Positions 1 to 9,583 of a stretch of DNA of 33,924 nucleotides are shown here, in pieces. Location of the stretch: assembly GCA_031255215.1 (NCBI GenBank), contig JAIRSY010000052.1, forward strand, positions 1 to 33,924. Direction: 5' to 3'. The first letter of the stretch is position 1. Every line of letters starts with the position of its first letter. The position numbers and the translations under genes are program-made. The notes beneath the pieces were generated by a model. The model saw nothing but the letters and a program-made list of their open reading frames with translations. It had not been told where the DNA came from and searched no databases. The stretch is from Christensenellaceae bacterium (GTDB lineage Bacteria > Bacillota > Clostridia > Christensenellales > UBA1242).

Positions 1-139
1 CACTCCGCCGCGTTGCGGCTCCGTAAAGGTGGACGCAGGTGCTTAAATAGAACTCTTGCAAAGGTATTGTTTTTTCGTTTGCCATGGATATTTGTTTCCG
101 CCGCACTCCGCCGCGTTGCGGCTCCGTAAAGGTAGACGC
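1..139. repeat. Direct repeat: two copies of CACTCCGCCGCGTTGCGGCTCCGTAAAGGT[G/A]GACGC at 1-36 and 104-139
   Basis: 35/36 identity between copies by eye; locally GC-rich in an AT-rich window. Confidence 0.85.
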
Positions 140-227
140 TGTCGCGTAGATAAAGATTGGGGCGCGGCGTTCGCTTACGCTCACTTTGCGAAACGGAAAC
201 GCTTCTGGCTACCGCCGACCCGCTCGC

Positions 228-1226
228 TTATGCTTCAACGGGACTTAATAAGGATAGAGATGAGAGTCTTGTTTTGGAGCCGAAGGGCACGCCTAAAATA
301 TTGTATTTTTTGATAAAATCGGTGAATTTGTAATCGCAAAAAATATACGGACTGTTTTCACCGCCGACAAACTTTATTTTTTTCATTTTCAAAAACTCTT
401 TTATTTTCGCCGCATTTTTCATATAAGATTGGATATTTTTTTTATTTTCTTCTATTACTTCCGGTGATAATGCCGTTTCTGCTCCTTTTTGAATAATATA
501 CGGAACTCCGTTGAAGCAAGTTGTCACGCGTCTTGTCCACATTTTTTTAAGGCTTTCATTTTTTATAATAGTCCAACCGCAGCGTAAGCCGGTGAAGCCG
601 GCCATTTTTGACAAGGAATTTATTTCGATACAATTTTCCGATGAATTTTTGATTTGGAAAATACTTTTTGTTCCGTTGGTGTTATATGCACTATACGCCC
701 CATCAAATATAATGAGAGCGCCGATTTTATTGGCAAGGTTAACCCAATTTTCGATATTCAGGACCTTGCCGGTAGGATTATTCGGCGAGCAGAGATAGAG
801 GACGTATTGTGAAGATTTTTTATTCAATTTATTCTTAATCAAAACGCTTTCATAGGGGACAGGATACGTCGGGACGATTGTGACGAAGTTATTTTTCCCC
901 AAGATATCAAATATATTTGCGAGGTCGCTGTTTGCTCCGTCATTTATAAAAATTTCAGTTTTATCAAGGTCGACATTAAATTCGGTCCGGTAATATTTTT
1001 GAATTGCCTCTTTCAAGAAGTCGTATCCTGTTTCCGGCGGATATTTATGTGCTTCATCGTCATCAAGTGCCTTTTTTATCGCGTCTTTAATTTTTGGAAC
1101 AAGAGGCAAACTCCAATCGCCGATACTTAAATCTATATATCCCTTGTTTTTGTATTTTGCAACTTCCGCAAAAACATAATTTGTTTTTAATTTATTAAAG
1201 TTTTTGTTTAACCTTATATTTAACAT
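228..1226 (-). CDS. dapL: LL-diaminopimelate aminotransferase-like PLP aminotransferase with altered/truncated C-terminus
   Basis: Motifs CSPNNPTG, FDGAYSAY, SLSKMAGFTGLRCGW, CFNGVPYIIQKG, GGENSPYIF resemble DapL. Start set at the internal Met MLNIRLNKNF (1226); the ORF track start is 1256. Confidence 0.75.
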   Translation of the reverse strand: MLNIRLNKNFNKLKTNYVFAEVAKYKNKGYIDLSIGDWSLPLVPKIKDAIKKALDDDEAHKYPPETGYDFLKEAIQKYYRTEFNVDLDKTEIFINDGANSDLANIFDILGKNNFVTIVPTYPVPYESVLIKNKLNKKSSQYVLYLCSPNNPTGKVLNIENWVNLANKIGALIIFDGAYSAYNTNGTKSIFQIKNSSENCIEINSLSKMAGFTGLRCGWTIIKNESLKKMWTRRVTTCFNGVPYIIQKGAETALSPEVIEENKKNIQSYMKNAAKIKEFLKMKKIKFVGGENSPYIFCDYKFTDFIKKYNILGVPFGSKTRLSSLSLLSPVEA

Positions 1227-1306
1227 ACATTTTTTATATGAAGAATGAAGAAACAATAGTTACGGATATGCCTTGAAGGAAATGGTGCAGCGTCAATTTT
1301 ATTTCT

Positions 1307-2002
1307 TCAAATGTCACCGATATTTTTCGAAACGGAGACAATTTGGAAGCCCTTTTCCAAATAATATGATAAAATCCGAGCCAAAACGGCGGCGGTTGCC
1401 TTTGTCGGGTGCATAAGAATAAGGTCGCCGTTTTTTATGTCTTTTGTTGCACGTTGGAAAATTAACTGCTCATCTTGATCACGCCAATCTATGGTGTCTT
1501 TCCCCTGGGTTCTTAATATGGTTTTATAGTTCAAACTTTCCGCAACTTTTACCGTTGTTTTATTATATGCCATTGACGGCGGTGCAAACAAGGTCATTTC
1601 GACGCCGGTAATACTTTTTACAAGTGCATGAGTATTCAAAATTTCGCTTCTTATTTTGTTCTCGTCTGCAATGTTTAAATCTGCATGTGTATACCCGTGG
1701 TTGCCGATTTCAAATTCCCGTGACATTTGTTGAAGAAGTGCATGATTTTTCATTACCCAAACCCCGCCCACAAAAAATGTCGCCGATGCTTTTGCATTTT
1801 TAAGTGTTGATATGATGTTGGGCAAAACTTCGTCAAAATCGTCATAAACATTTATCATTATTGAAACATAATTTTTATTCGGGTTGCCATTGTAAAGCGG
1901 TGCGGTTATTCCAACATAGGTTTTGTCCAAATTGAGGGTAAAGACAAGGACGGACAATACGGCCAAGGCACCACAGATAATTACATTTGCAAATTTGTGC
2001 AT
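1307..2002 (-). CDS. Polysaccharide deacetylase (NodB-like) with N-terminal membrane anchor/signal
   Basis: N-terminal hydrophobic segment; ATFFVGG, EIGNHGYTHADL motifs. Confidence 0.8.
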   Translation of the reverse strand: MHKFANVIICGALAVLSVLVFTLNLDKTYVGITAPLYNGNPNKNYVSIMINVYDDFDEVLPNIISTLKNAKASATFFVGGVWVMKNHALLQQMSREFEIGNHGYTHADLNIADENKIRSEILNTHALVKSITGVEMTLFAPPSMAYNKTTVKVAESLNYKTILRTQGKDTIDWRDQDEQLIFQRATKDIKNGDLILMHPTKATAAVLARILSYYLEKGFQIVSVSKNIGDI

Positions 2003-2015
2003 AATAATATATATT
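1987..2015 (+). promoter_or_regulatory. Sigma-A-type promoter TTGCAA-N17-TATATT; -10 ends 7 nt before ATG 2023
   Basis: Read directly: TTGCAA 1987-1992, TATATT 2010-2015; no SD. Confidence 0.6.
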
Positions 2016-2022
2016 TATGAAG

Positions 2023-3258
2023 ATGGCAAAAATTGTTAAAAATTATCCCTCCGGACTTCGTTTGATTGTTGATGAAATGCAGAATTTCAAAAGTGTATCG
2101 ACGGCAATCACAATAATGGTAGGGAGCAGTGACGAGCGGCCGAATGAGCACGGTCTTTCGCATTTTTGTGAACATATGCTTTTTAAAGGGACAAAAAAAC
2201 GCAGCGGAACCGAAATCATCAATCAACTGTCTTTCCTCGGTGTCGATTATAACGCTTGGACCGGAGAGAATTGCACTTGTTATCATACAAAGGGCATTGC
2301 GGATAATGTCGAGACTACCGTCGAAATCCTTGCCGATATGTATTTTAATTTGAAGTTCAATGAAGATGATTTTTATAAGGAAGGCGATGTAATAGTTCAA
2401 GAAATTGCCATGCATGAAGATAACCCGAGAAGTGTTTTATTTGAGTTGGCAAATTCCACGTTCTTTTATGGAACAAAATATCAACACCCGATCGCCGGAA
2501 CGGCAAAAGATGTAAAAAGTTTCCAACCTAAGGATGTCTATAACTATATTAAAAAACATTATATTGCATCAAAAACCGTCTTATCTTTCGCCGGCGACAT
2601 TACGCTTGAAAAAGCGGAAAAATTGGTTGAAAAATACTTCACACCTAACTTTACCGAATTTACAAAACCACAAGTTTTAGAGATTACAGATGAAGTTCTT
2701 CTTCCAAAATCCAAAGAGGTAAAAAAGAATAAGAAAACCGAGCAGCAGCACGTAATGCTTTCTTTCCCCGTTTGTAATCAATTCGGTCACGAAAGATACG
2801 CCTTGCGTTTTCTTAACTCTATCTTTTCCGGGGATATGAGCAGCCGGCTTTTCATGAATGTTCGTGAGAGGTTAGGTCTTGTATACACAATTCACGGCGG
2901 TATGGAACTTACCGATATCGGCGGTTATTATTATATTTTCTTCTCTTGCACGCCTCAAAATACGAAAAAAGTTATTGAAACAATTAAAATTGAGATAGAT
3001 AAACTCTTGAAAAACGGAATAACCGAAGATGAACTTGAAAAGACAAAAAACCAAAAGCAAACCGACCTCTTGTTTGAAACGGAAAATGGTGAGGCGGTAA
3101 ATTCAATCAATGTTGACCAACTTATTAAATTTAATAAGATTCTTCCGTTTGAAGAGCGTCTTAAAATTTACAAAGATATGAAGGTAGCCGACATAGACGG
3201 TGTTGCCCGTAAATATCTTGACATGAACAAGGTAATTATCTCCGTTGTCGGCAAATAA
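2023..3258 (+). CDS. M16 family zinc peptidase (processing-peptidase-like)
   Basis: HFCEHMLFKGT (HxxEH) zinc motif; length typical. Second ATG (2023) preferred over 2017 from promoter spacing. Confidence 0.88.
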   Translation: MAKIVKNYPSGLRLIVDEMQNFKSVSTAITIMVGSSDERPNEHGLSHFCEHMLFKGTKKRSGTEIINQLSFLGVDYNAWTGENCTCYHTKGIADNVETTVEILADMYFNLKFNEDDFYKEGDVIVQEIAMHEDNPRSVLFELANSTFFYGTKYQHPIAGTAKDVKSFQPKDVYNYIKKHYIASKTVLSFAGDITLEKAEKLVEKYFTPNFTEFTKPQVLEITDEVLLPKSKEVKKNKKTEQQHVMLSFPVCNQFGHERYALRFLNSIFSGDMSSRLFMNVRERLGLVYTIHGGMELTDIGGYYYIFFSCTPQNTKKVIETIKIEIDKLLKNGITEDELEKTKNQKQTDLLFETENGEAVNSINVDQLIKFNKILPFEERLKIYKDMKVADIDGVARKYLDMNKVIISVVGK

Positions 3259-3283
3259 GAAAACGGTCAACTTGAAATAAGGT

Positions 3284-3312
3284 TTGTCAAAATATTCCTT
3301 CGGGGTTATAAT
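3284..3312 (+). promoter_or_regulatory. Sigma-A-type promoter TTGTCA-N17-TATAAT; -10 ends 8 nt before ftsK ATG
   Basis: TTGTCA 3284-3289, TATAAT 3307-3312, ATG 3321; no SD. Confidence 0.65.
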
Positions 3313-3320
3313 CTATTGGA

Positions 3321-5783
3321 ATGAAAAAAACAAAGCAAAAATTCGGGATAGGTGATGCGGTTATAATTTCAAGTGCCTTGCTCTTGGTTTCTGTTCTTTT
3401 TGATTGGGTTGTTGCGAGATTCCTGCTCGGCATCTTTGGTCTTTATTCCTTTGCACTGTTTTTTGCCGGTATTGTTGTCGGTTGCTTGGTGAAGTTCAAA
3501 AATCGAATTTCCGTTAATAAAACATATTTATACGGAAGCCTTGCCCTTTCCGCCGCCGTTTTTACCGCCCTGCATATCCTGTTTACCCAAAAAGAAATTA
3601 ACACTTCAATTGGTGATTATTTGACCGAATGCTATTCCTCCTTTGTTTCCCCGGGGGGAATCCTGTTCGCCGTTCCCGCTTATTTCTTTTTTATTTCATG
3701 CGGTGGGGTGTTGGGAAGCGTTATGGTTTTGTCTTCCGTTTCAATCATTTGTATGGTTTTGATTTTCAATAAGATAGTCGTTCATATTGACGAAAACAAA
3801 GTATTATCACAGGTTCAAAACACCGAAGAAAAAGAACCCGATGATTTTTTAATAGAACCGGACGATTTACAAAAAAGCGTTGAGGCGAAGTATAAAGAAA
3901 ACCTTGAACGCACAAGCCGCAAAAATCTTGACAAAAACAAGTCAATTCTCGGTCTTGATAAGTTGCCTCCGCCGCCCGCAAAACCTAAATTGACACCTTA
4001 TGCGATAAATGCAATGACCACAAGTGTGGCCGCCGGTTCGGTTACCGCTTACGCTTCAAATGTCTTTCAACCCAATATGTATGCACCGAATGGTCCCACG
4101 ATAAATCCTTCCCCTCAACCGTCATTTCAACCTCCCGATGATAACGGCATTAAAAACTTTGATACAAATACCGAATATTCTTTTGCCCAAGAACGTAATC
4201 CCGATCGGCGAAGACCCAATGTTGTTTCACCTGCGAAGTTTGAACAAACTGAAATTTCCCCCGATATCTTGCCGCCGCGTCAATCGCGTCCCGTTCGTTC
4301 CCATAAATATATTAAACCGCAGATTGATATAATAAAAACGGAAAGCAGCGACCTTTCCGGCTTTAATGAGGAAATTGTGTCCAAAAAGATTGCCCTTGAA
4401 GAACTCTTCGTTCAAAACCGCGTCGGTGCACGTATTGACAATTTCGTTGTCGCCCCCGCCGTCACAAGATTTGAAATCGTCCTTGATACCGGAACACGTG
4501 TGAGCGGTGTCGAACGGCTTGAAAGCGATATACAATACGTCCTTGGAACGGACAAAACACGTATGGAATCCCCGATTCAAGGTAAAAACGCGATAGGAAT
4601 AGAAGTCCCCAATAAAGACGTAGGGGCGGTTTCAATCAAAGACCTCCTCAAAAGCCGCGAATTTTTGATGCATTCAAGCCCCCTTGCAATATGTTTGGGT
4701 AAGGATTTGAATAATAATCCGGTTATCGCCGACCTCGCCAAAATGCCGCATCTCCTTGTCGCCGGCACAACGGGTTCCGGTAAATCCATTTGCATAAAGT
4801 CTATTCTCACAAGTTTATTGTTCAAAACCGGTCCCGATGACCTTCGCCTTTTACTTGTCGATATGAAACATGTCGAGTTGAATATCTATAATAACCTTCC
4901 GCATATGTTAATCCCGCAATCAATTACGGATGCGGCCAAGGCAATCAACGCCTTGAAATGGCTTGTCAAAGAAATGCAAAGACGTTACGAAATGTTGGCG
5001 GCAAACGGACTTTCAAGTATCGTCCATTATCATTCGTTGCCGGATTACCAAAACGGAACTCTTGAAAAGTTACCTTACATAGTTATGGTTATTGATGAGG
5101 CCGCCGACCTTATGGCAACAAACCGCAAAGAAGTAGATGAGCAGATTAAACGGCTTGCCTCCCTTGCACGTGCCGCCGGTATCCATATCATTCTTGCTAC
5201 CCAACGTCCAAGTGTTGACGTGATAAGCGGGGTCATTAAGGCGAACATAGGTATTCGCATCGCCTTCCGCGTCCTTTCCGCCGTCGATTCGTCTACGATT
5301 TTGGATACAAAAGGTGCCGAAACCCTCGTCGGCCGCGGCGATATGCTCTATAAAAATGAATTTGGTGTGCAAAGACTTCAAGGCTGTTACCTTGAAGATA
5401 GCGAGGCACGTGAGATTATATCCTTCGTCCGCGATAAAAACCCGTCTAACTTTGATTCCGAACTTGAAGATATTATCCTCAATGGCGAATCCGTTAATGC
5501 CGTTACGACTTTTGATTCATCCGGAAGACCAATAAAGGGTATAGAAGACCAGGACCCATATTTTGTTCAGGTTTTGAAATATGCGGTTCGTGCCGGCAAC
5601 AAGAAAAACACAATTTCAATAAGCGAATTGCAGCGAATCTTTTCAATCGGTTTTGGACGAAGCGGAAAGATAGTCGAACAACTTGCCGCCGCCGGCTATT
5701 TAAGTAATGAAGGTGACGGCCGCCCGCGGACGGTTCTTATTTCGCGTGCCGAAGTAGAGAACCTTTACGGTTCCATAGATTAA
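3321..5783 (+). CDS. DNA translocase FtsK/SpoIIIE family
   Basis: N-terminal TM helices; Walker A AGTTGSGKS; IVMVIDEAADL; LATQRPSVDVISGVIKANI; C-terminal gamma-like domain. Confidence 0.95.
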   Translation: MKKTKQKFGIGDAVIISSALLLVSVLFDWVVARFLLGIFGLYSFALFFAGIVVGCLVKFKNRISVNKTYLYGSLALSAAVFTALHILFTQKEINTSIGDYLTECYSSFVSPGGILFAVPAYFFFISCGGVLGSVMVLSSVSIICMVLIFNKIVVHIDENKVLSQVQNTEEKEPDDFLIEPDDLQKSVEAKYKENLERTSRKNLDKNKSILGLDKLPPPPAKPKLTPYAINAMTTSVAAGSVTAYASNVFQPNMYAPNGPTINPSPQPSFQPPDDNGIKNFDTNTEYSFAQERNPDRRRPNVVSPAKFEQTEISPDILPPRQSRPVRSHKYIKPQIDIIKTESSDLSGFNEEIVSKKIALEELFVQNRVGARIDNFVVAPAVTRFEIVLDTGTRVSGVERLESDIQYVLGTDKTRMESPIQGKNAIGIEVPNKDVGAVSIKDLLKSREFLMHSSPLAICLGKDLNNNPVIADLAKMPHLLVAGTTGSGKSICIKSILTSLLFKTGPDDLRLLLVDMKHVELNIYNNLPHMLIPQSITDAAKAINALKWLVKEMQRRYEMLAANGLSSIVHYHSLPDYQNGTLEKLPYIVMVIDEAADLMATNRKEVDEQIKRLASLARAAGIHIILATQRPSVDVISGVIKANIGIRIAFRVLSAVDSSTILDTKGAETLVGRGDMLYKNEFGVQRLQGCYLEDSEAREIISFVRDKNPSNFDSELEDIILNGESVNAVTTFDSSGRPIKGIEDQDPYFVQVLKYAVRAGNKKNTISISELQRIFSIGFGRSGKIVEQLAAAGYLSNEGDGRPRTVLISRAEVENLYGSID

Positions 5784-6343
5784 ATTTTTTCAAGGTCAAG
5801 GTCGTTGCCACGCTTTCCGTAGAGTCCAATTTCTTCTAAATGTCTAAGGCATTCTTTCGCAGACCAAATGGTATGACTGCACTTGCCGCCGTTTTTTAAG
5901 TAATGTTCACAAAGTTCAATATCGTTTGTAGTTTTGGCGTTTTTGTCCATTTTTTCCTTTTCATTGTGAGTTAGTTTTAAGGGTGGTGTTAAATCCGTTA
6001 ACCATCGTTGACCATAAAAACCGTGAATTTCCAACTTTTCAAGAGCCTTTGTACAATCCTCATGGCGGTGTGATTTACTGTGAACGTATCCTGGTTTCTC
6101 GTTTTCATTATGGATAATATCTGTTAGCATTTCAATTAAACTTTGAACTTTTTTGTTCCAAGCCTTTTTCTCTTCTAATAATTCCTCCCTGAAGTATGCT
6201 ATCTCGCCTTTATTATGCCCTATCAATTCAATTACATTTTGAACTTTTTTGCCAAAAACTTTTCTCTCTTCTAATAATTCATCTACCATTTTATTTATTT
6301 TTATTTCTCTCGCAGTCGTTCCAATAGGTGTTTCGCCGCCCAT
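5780..6343 (-). CDS. Hypothetical coiled-coil protein with internal duplication
   Basis: Strong SD AAGGAGG and good promoter upstream; repeated ELLEERKVFGKKVQNVIELI / ELLEEKKAWNKKVQSLIEML. Confidence 0.75.
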   Translation of the reverse strand: MGGETPIGTTAREIKINKMVDELLEERKVFGKKVQNVIELIGHNKGEIAYFREELLEEKKAWNKKVQSLIEMLTDIIHNENEKPGYVHSKSHRHEDCTKALEKLEIHGFYGQRWLTDLTPPLKLTHNEKEKMDKNAKTTNDIELCEHYLKNGGKCSHTIWSAKECLRHLEEIGLYGKRGNDLDLEKI

Positions 6344-6374
6344 GATATTTCCTCCTTATGTTTATTTTTGCATA

Positions 6375-6403
6375 ATCATATCTTGATTTGTAAACAATGT
6401 CAA
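6375..6403 (-). promoter_or_regulatory. Promoter TTGACA-N17-TATGAT for the 5780-6343 gene
   Basis: Minus strand: TTGACA 6403-6398, TATGAT 6380-6375. Confidence 0.65.
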
Positions 6404-6581
6404 TAGTCAATGTTGTGTGTTTTGGCGGCGGTTCAAACCGTATTTACGCACTTTGTCACAATTTGCCGAACGAATTCGCTTAACAAACTATAAAATATCG
6501 TGAAATAATGCAGTCACATACTTATTTGCCCTTTACCGTTTAAGAAACACATAAGCATTTTAATTTTAAGGAGTAATATTT

Positions 6582-6872
6582 ATGTGTGAAATAGTGCGAA
6601 AGGCAATTGAACGCCTGAAACAAGGTCTATCGGCTTATGAAAAACTTAAAAATCAACCGGAGGAGAAAGAAACGATCCTTGTTCCCAATATAATTGATGA
6701 CGCCGCATTTTATGACGAAGCGGTGCAGTGCGGCTTTGAAATTTCACATTTTATAAGGGACAAGAAGTTTGACAATGATTTACAGCGTGAGAGATACATT
6801 TTAGATTTAAGCCGCAAATTGCAGGAATACAGAGATTATAATAACTTTATGACCGAAAATCGGTGTGTATAA
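6582..6872 (+). CDS. Hypothetical protein, 96 aa
   Basis: ATG preceded by AAGGAG; no family recognised. Confidence 0.6.
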   Translation: MCEIVRKAIERLKQGLSAYEKLKNQPEEKETILVPNIIDDAAFYDEAVQCGFEISHFIRDKKFDNDLQRERYILDLSRKLQEYRDYNNFMTENRCV

Positions 6873-6915
6873 GCGAACTAAATGTAAGGCAAAATATAAT
6901 TCCTTACTTTTTTAC

Positions 6916-6944
6916 TTGTTACTTGTTTGATCTTGTTGTATATT
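6916..6944 (+). promoter_or_regulatory. Promoter TTGTTA-N17-TATATT; -10 ends 8 nt before topA ATG
   Basis: TTGTTA 6916-6921, TATATT 6939-6944, ATG 6953; no SD. Confidence 0.55.
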
Positions 6945-6952
6945 GAAAAAAT

Positions 6953-8986
6953 ATGAAGTTGGTTATTATTGAAGGTGCGGGCAAAAAGGATACAATCAAG
7001 AAGTATTTGGGATCCGGTTATAACGTGATGGCAACGGGCGGGCATTTTAGGGACCTTAAACAAAATGCTCTCTCCGTTGATGTCGAAAACAATTACCAGC
7101 CGGAATACGTTATCATTCCAAAAAGTGCCAACCCGAAAGGCAAACCGCCGAAAGAGGTGGTAAAGGAATTGAAAAATGCCGCGAGCCAGTGCGATGACGT
7201 CTTAATTGCGACCGACCCGGACAGGGAGGGCGAGGCAATCGCGTGGCATTTGACCTATGTCTTGGGTCTTCCCCACGATTCCGTCCACCGCATTGAATTT
7301 AATGAAATCACAAAAAATGCAATTCAAAAGGCGTTGCAGGTCCCTCGTCCGATCAATATGAATTTGGTAAATGCCCAGCAGGCACGCCGCGTCCTTGACC
7401 GCCTTGTCGGTTATAAATTATCCCCCGTATTATCAAAAAAGGTTAAAAGCGGGCTTTCTGCCGGACGTGTTCAGTCCGTAACACTTAAACTTGTTATCGA
7501 TAGAGAACGTGAAATTCAAAATTTCAAACCCGATGAATATTGGGACTTCTTCTCTCATCTATCAAAAAATAAAATAAGTTTTAAGGCAAAATTGCTTCAA
7601 AAAGAACCGCCGAAAAGTGAAGCCGAGGTCATCGGGATTGTTAAAAAACTTGACGGTGCGGTTTATCGTGCCTCCAATGTTACCAAGAGTATAACCAAAC
7701 GTCACGCCTACGCACCCTTTACAACTTCATCAATGCAACAAAGTGCCGGGACGTTCCTTCAACTTTCACTTAAACGTATTACAATGGCCGCCCAAAATCT
7801 TTATCAGGGTGTAAATTTGGGGGAACAGGGTGCAACCGCACTTGTTACATATATAAGAACCGACAGCGTCCGTATTTCGCCCGAGGCGGCGGCATCGGCG
7901 AAGGAATTTATAGTTAAAAAATTCGGTTCCCAATATTATCCCGAGACACCTAATATTTTTAAGAGTAAAAAAACCGCACAGGACGCCCATGAGGCAATCC
8001 GCCCGACGCATATCGAAATCACACCTGATGAAGTTGACCGATACTTGATTCCGCAGAAAAGACTCGACGAGGCAAAACTTTACCGCCTTATTTATAATAG
8101 ATTCCTTTCATCACAAATGGCGGATGCGACGTTTAATACGACCAAGGTCGATATTGACGCAAATGACGTCAAATTTCGCGTCAACGGAAGGACCCCCATA
8201 TTTGACGGTTGGCTTGTATTGAATGCAAAATCAAAACATAAAGAAGAAGATAAAACCGATGACGACGAAAACACCGTTGCCGAACTTCCCGAAATAAATG
8301 TCGGCGACGTTTTGGACTTCATAAAATTGGAATATGCCCAAAAATTTACTTCTCCGCCCGCCCGTTACACCGAACCTTCTCTTGTCAAGGCAATGGAAGA
8401 AAACGGGATAGGGCGTCCCGCAACTTATAACCCCACAATTCAATTGCTTTTTAACCGTCTCTATATACAACATGATGAGGATAATAAACGGGCCGTTAAA
8501 CCAACCGAACTTGGTTTCACCGTCGTCGATTGGCTTTCAAAATATTTTGTTAAGGTTATGGATATAGGTTTCACCGCCGATATGGAAGATAAACTTGACG
8601 ATATCGCCGCAAATGGAATTGATTGGACAAAGGTCGTTGATGATTTTTATAAACCGTTTAGTGAAACCATTCAGTTTGCCAAAGAACACGGCGAGGAGAG
8701 CAGGGTCGCACCCGAACTTACCGATATTTTATGTGAAAAATGTGGAAAACCTATGGCGGTAAGGGTCGGCAGGTTCGGCAAGTTTTTGGGCTGCTCCGGC
8801 TATCCGGAATGTAAAAATCTTAAACCTTTCGGACCCCCCGCCTTTAATTGTCCAAAATGTGGGGCGGGAGTTTTCAAACGCAACGGAAAGAAATCGGTTT
8901 TTTACGGTTGCAGCAACTATCCCAAATGCGACTTTATGTGTTGGAAAAGCGATCTTGAAAAATACCTGCCAAAGGAACAAAAGTAA
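6953..8986 (+). CDS. topA: DNA topoisomerase I (type IA)
   Basis: Toprim region (ATDPDREGEAIAWHL), active-site TYIRTDS, C-terminal CxxC zinc motifs. Confidence 0.97.
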   Translation: MKLVIIEGAGKKDTIKKYLGSGYNVMATGGHFRDLKQNALSVDVENNYQPEYVIIPKSANPKGKPPKEVVKELKNAASQCDDVLIATDPDREGEAIAWHLTYVLGLPHDSVHRIEFNEITKNAIQKALQVPRPINMNLVNAQQARRVLDRLVGYKLSPVLSKKVKSGLSAGRVQSVTLKLVIDREREIQNFKPDEYWDFFSHLSKNKISFKAKLLQKEPPKSEAEVIGIVKKLDGAVYRASNVTKSITKRHAYAPFTTSSMQQSAGTFLQLSLKRITMAAQNLYQGVNLGEQGATALVTYIRTDSVRISPEAAASAKEFIVKKFGSQYYPETPNIFKSKKTAQDAHEAIRPTHIEITPDEVDRYLIPQKRLDEAKLYRLIYNRFLSSQMADATFNTTKVDIDANDVKFRVNGRTPIFDGWLVLNAKSKHKEEDKTDDDENTVAELPEINVGDVLDFIKLEYAQKFTSPPARYTEPSLVKAMEENGIGRPATYNPTIQLLFNRLYIQHDEDNKRAVKPTELGFTVVDWLSKYFVKVMDIGFTADMEDKLDDIAANGIDWTKVVDDFYKPFSETIQFAKEHGEESRVAPELTDILCEKCGKPMAVRVGRFGKFLGCSGYPECKNLKPFGPPAFNCPKCGAGVFKRNGKKSVFYGCSNYPKCDFMCWKSDLEKYLPKEQK

Positions 8987-9014
8987 TTTCAATCTCCGCT
9001 TCATTACTTTTTAC

Positions 9015-9043
9015 TTGTCCCTTATCACTTATTGTGTTATTCT
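9015..9043 (+). promoter_or_regulatory. Promoter TTGTCC-N17-TATTCT; -10 ends 6 nt before hslV ATG
   Basis: TTGTCC 9015-9020, TATTCT 9038-9043, ATG 9050; no SD. Confidence 0.45.
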
Positions 9044-9049
9044 TTGCTC

Positions 9050-9583
9050 ATGGAAATAAGAGGAACAACAATAATTGCCGTTAAAAAGGACGGCAAAACC
9101 GTTATCGCCGGTGATGGGCAGGTAACGGTGGGACAATCCGTTATTATGAAAGGTAATGCGGTCAAGGTTCGCCGTATGTATGACGGTAAGGTCGTCGTCG
9201 GGTTCGCCGGCTCCGTCGCCGACGCCTTCACTTTGTCCGCAAAGTTTGAGGAAATGCTTCAAAAACGTTCGGGAAATCTCTTACGCTCCGCCGTTGATTT
9301 GGCAACAAGTTGGCGGACGGATAAGTTTTTGGGGAAACTTGAAGCGATGATGATTGTTGCGGATAAGGACAAGTTCTTGCTTATATCCGGTGACGGGAAT
9401 GTCATTGAACCCGACGGCGGTGCGGCCGCAATCGGTTCCGGCGGCAATTATGCCCTTTCCGCCGCAAAGGCACTTCTTCAAAATACAAATATGACCGCAA
9501 AAGAAATCGCAAAAGAGGCGATGAAGATTGCGGGGGAGATTTGCATCTTTACGAATAATAATTTAACAGTGGAGGAAATATGA
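9050..9583 (+). CDS. hslV: ATP-dependent protease peptidase subunit HslV
   Basis: [23 protein letters not shown]; start at in-frame ATG 9050 rather than the track start 9032. Confidence 0.93.
   Translation: MEIRGTTIIAVKKDGKTVIAGDGQVTVGQSVIMKGNAVKVRRMYDGKVVVGFAGSVADAFTLSAKFEEMLQKRSGNLLRSAVDLATSWRTDKFLGKLEAMMIVADKDKFLLISGDGNVIEPDGGAAAIGSGGNYALSAAKALLQNTNMTAKEIAKEAMKIAGEICIFTNNNLTVEEI

Noticed and set aside
56-313. 85-aa ORF on + strand
   Set aside because: Overlaps the GC-rich repeat and the dapL 3' end antisense; composition looks like repeat translation rather than a protein
1981-2415. 144-aa minus-strand ORF
   Set aside because: Antisense to the M16 peptidase, which has clear motifs and codon usage
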